Positions 6,076 through 6,156 of a stretch of DNA of 6,156 nt are shown here, in pieces; positions within the stretch are counted from its first letter, which is position 1; every line of letters starts with the position of its first letter. The stretch lies in assembly GCA_913060595.1 (NCBI GenBank), contig CAJXSA010000239.1, positions 1 through 6,156 on the forward strand, given 5' to 3'. The notes below the pieces were generated by a model. The model was not told where the DNA came from, made no database searches, and saw nothing but the letters and a program-made list of their open reading frames with translations. Both the position numbers and the translations under genes were made by a program. The DNA is from an uncultured Ignavibacteria bacterium. Its GTDB lineage: Bacteria; Bacteroidota; Ignavibacteria; SZUA-365.

Positions 6076-6105
6076 GCAACTGTTGAAAGATAATTCGGGT
6101 ATGAA

Positions 6106-6154
6106 AAAACCCCGTTCCCTCATCCGCGACTGGCGGAAGAAGGAACGGGGTTTT
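6106..6154 (+). terminator. probable intrinsic terminator at the window end
   Basis: The arms at 6106-6118 and 6142-6154 are perfect 13-bp complements: AAAACCCCGTTCC against GGAACGGGGTTTT. The apical 23 nt contain a further 5-bp stem (TCCGC 6123-6127 / GCGGA 6133-6137). An A6 tract precedes and T4 ends the stem, a form usual for terminators that can work in both directions. The T run is short (then CC) and the window ends here. It would end the queA-ispD-methyltransferase transcript about 145 nt past the last stop codon. Confidence 0.7.
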
Positions 6155-6156
6155 CC

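Noticed and set aside
5982..6077. CRISPR array
   Set aside because: There are only two copies, imperfect, and the interval between them is itself structured; no cas genes are nearby.

Overview
The window is GC-rich bacterial chromosomal DNA holding six protein genes, no RNA genes and no mobile element. The content is mostly housekeeping: tRNA queuosine modification, isoprenoid precursor synthesis, a rRNA-methyltransferase relative and an ADP-forming acyl-CoA synthetase. The main promoter upstream of queA fits both a sigma-70 reading (TTGACT, 17 bp, TATTTT) and the TTG / TAnnTTTG pattern known from Bacteroidota and relatives. Together with the family content this hints at the Bacteroidota/Chlorobiota/Ignavibacteriota (FCB) group. 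That placement is an inference, and I cannot name a genus.

Layout. Positions 1-258 are the 3' end of a TPR protein on the + strand. It converges, with a 15-bp gap, on a two-gene minus-strand operon. That operon reads from 3062 down to 274: a fused alpha-beta acetate/acyl-CoA ligase (ADP-forming), then a small Methyltransf_16-type (NNT1/METTL-like) methyltransferase coupled to it through a TGATG stop/start. A 402-bp divergent intergenic region (3063-3464) carries the queA promoter, a perfect dyad overlapping its -35 box, and a second promoter-like sequence further upstream. The + strand then carries queA, a long perfect hairpin, ispD, and a divergent short RsmI-family methyltransferase that overlaps ispD by ATGA.

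The last 195 bp are non-coding in my reading. They hold two 33-bp direct repeats at a 61-bp period. Each repeat folds on itself, and two more perfect hairpins lie at and between them, so alternative pairings are possible. An intrinsic terminator-like stem follows at the window edge.

How the parts work together. The acyl-CoA ligase conserves thioester energy as ATP (acetyl-CoA + ADP + Pi to acetate + ATP + CoA). The coupled methyltransferase may modify that enzyme or another protein; this is untested. QueA acts on tRNA, the RsmI-like protein probably acts on 16S rRNA, and IspD makes an isoprenoid precursor, so the right-hand group is a mixed translation/isoprenoid cluster. I found no convincing new defence or mobile system. 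The strongest unexplained signal is the repeat and hairpin cluster at about 5982-6077.
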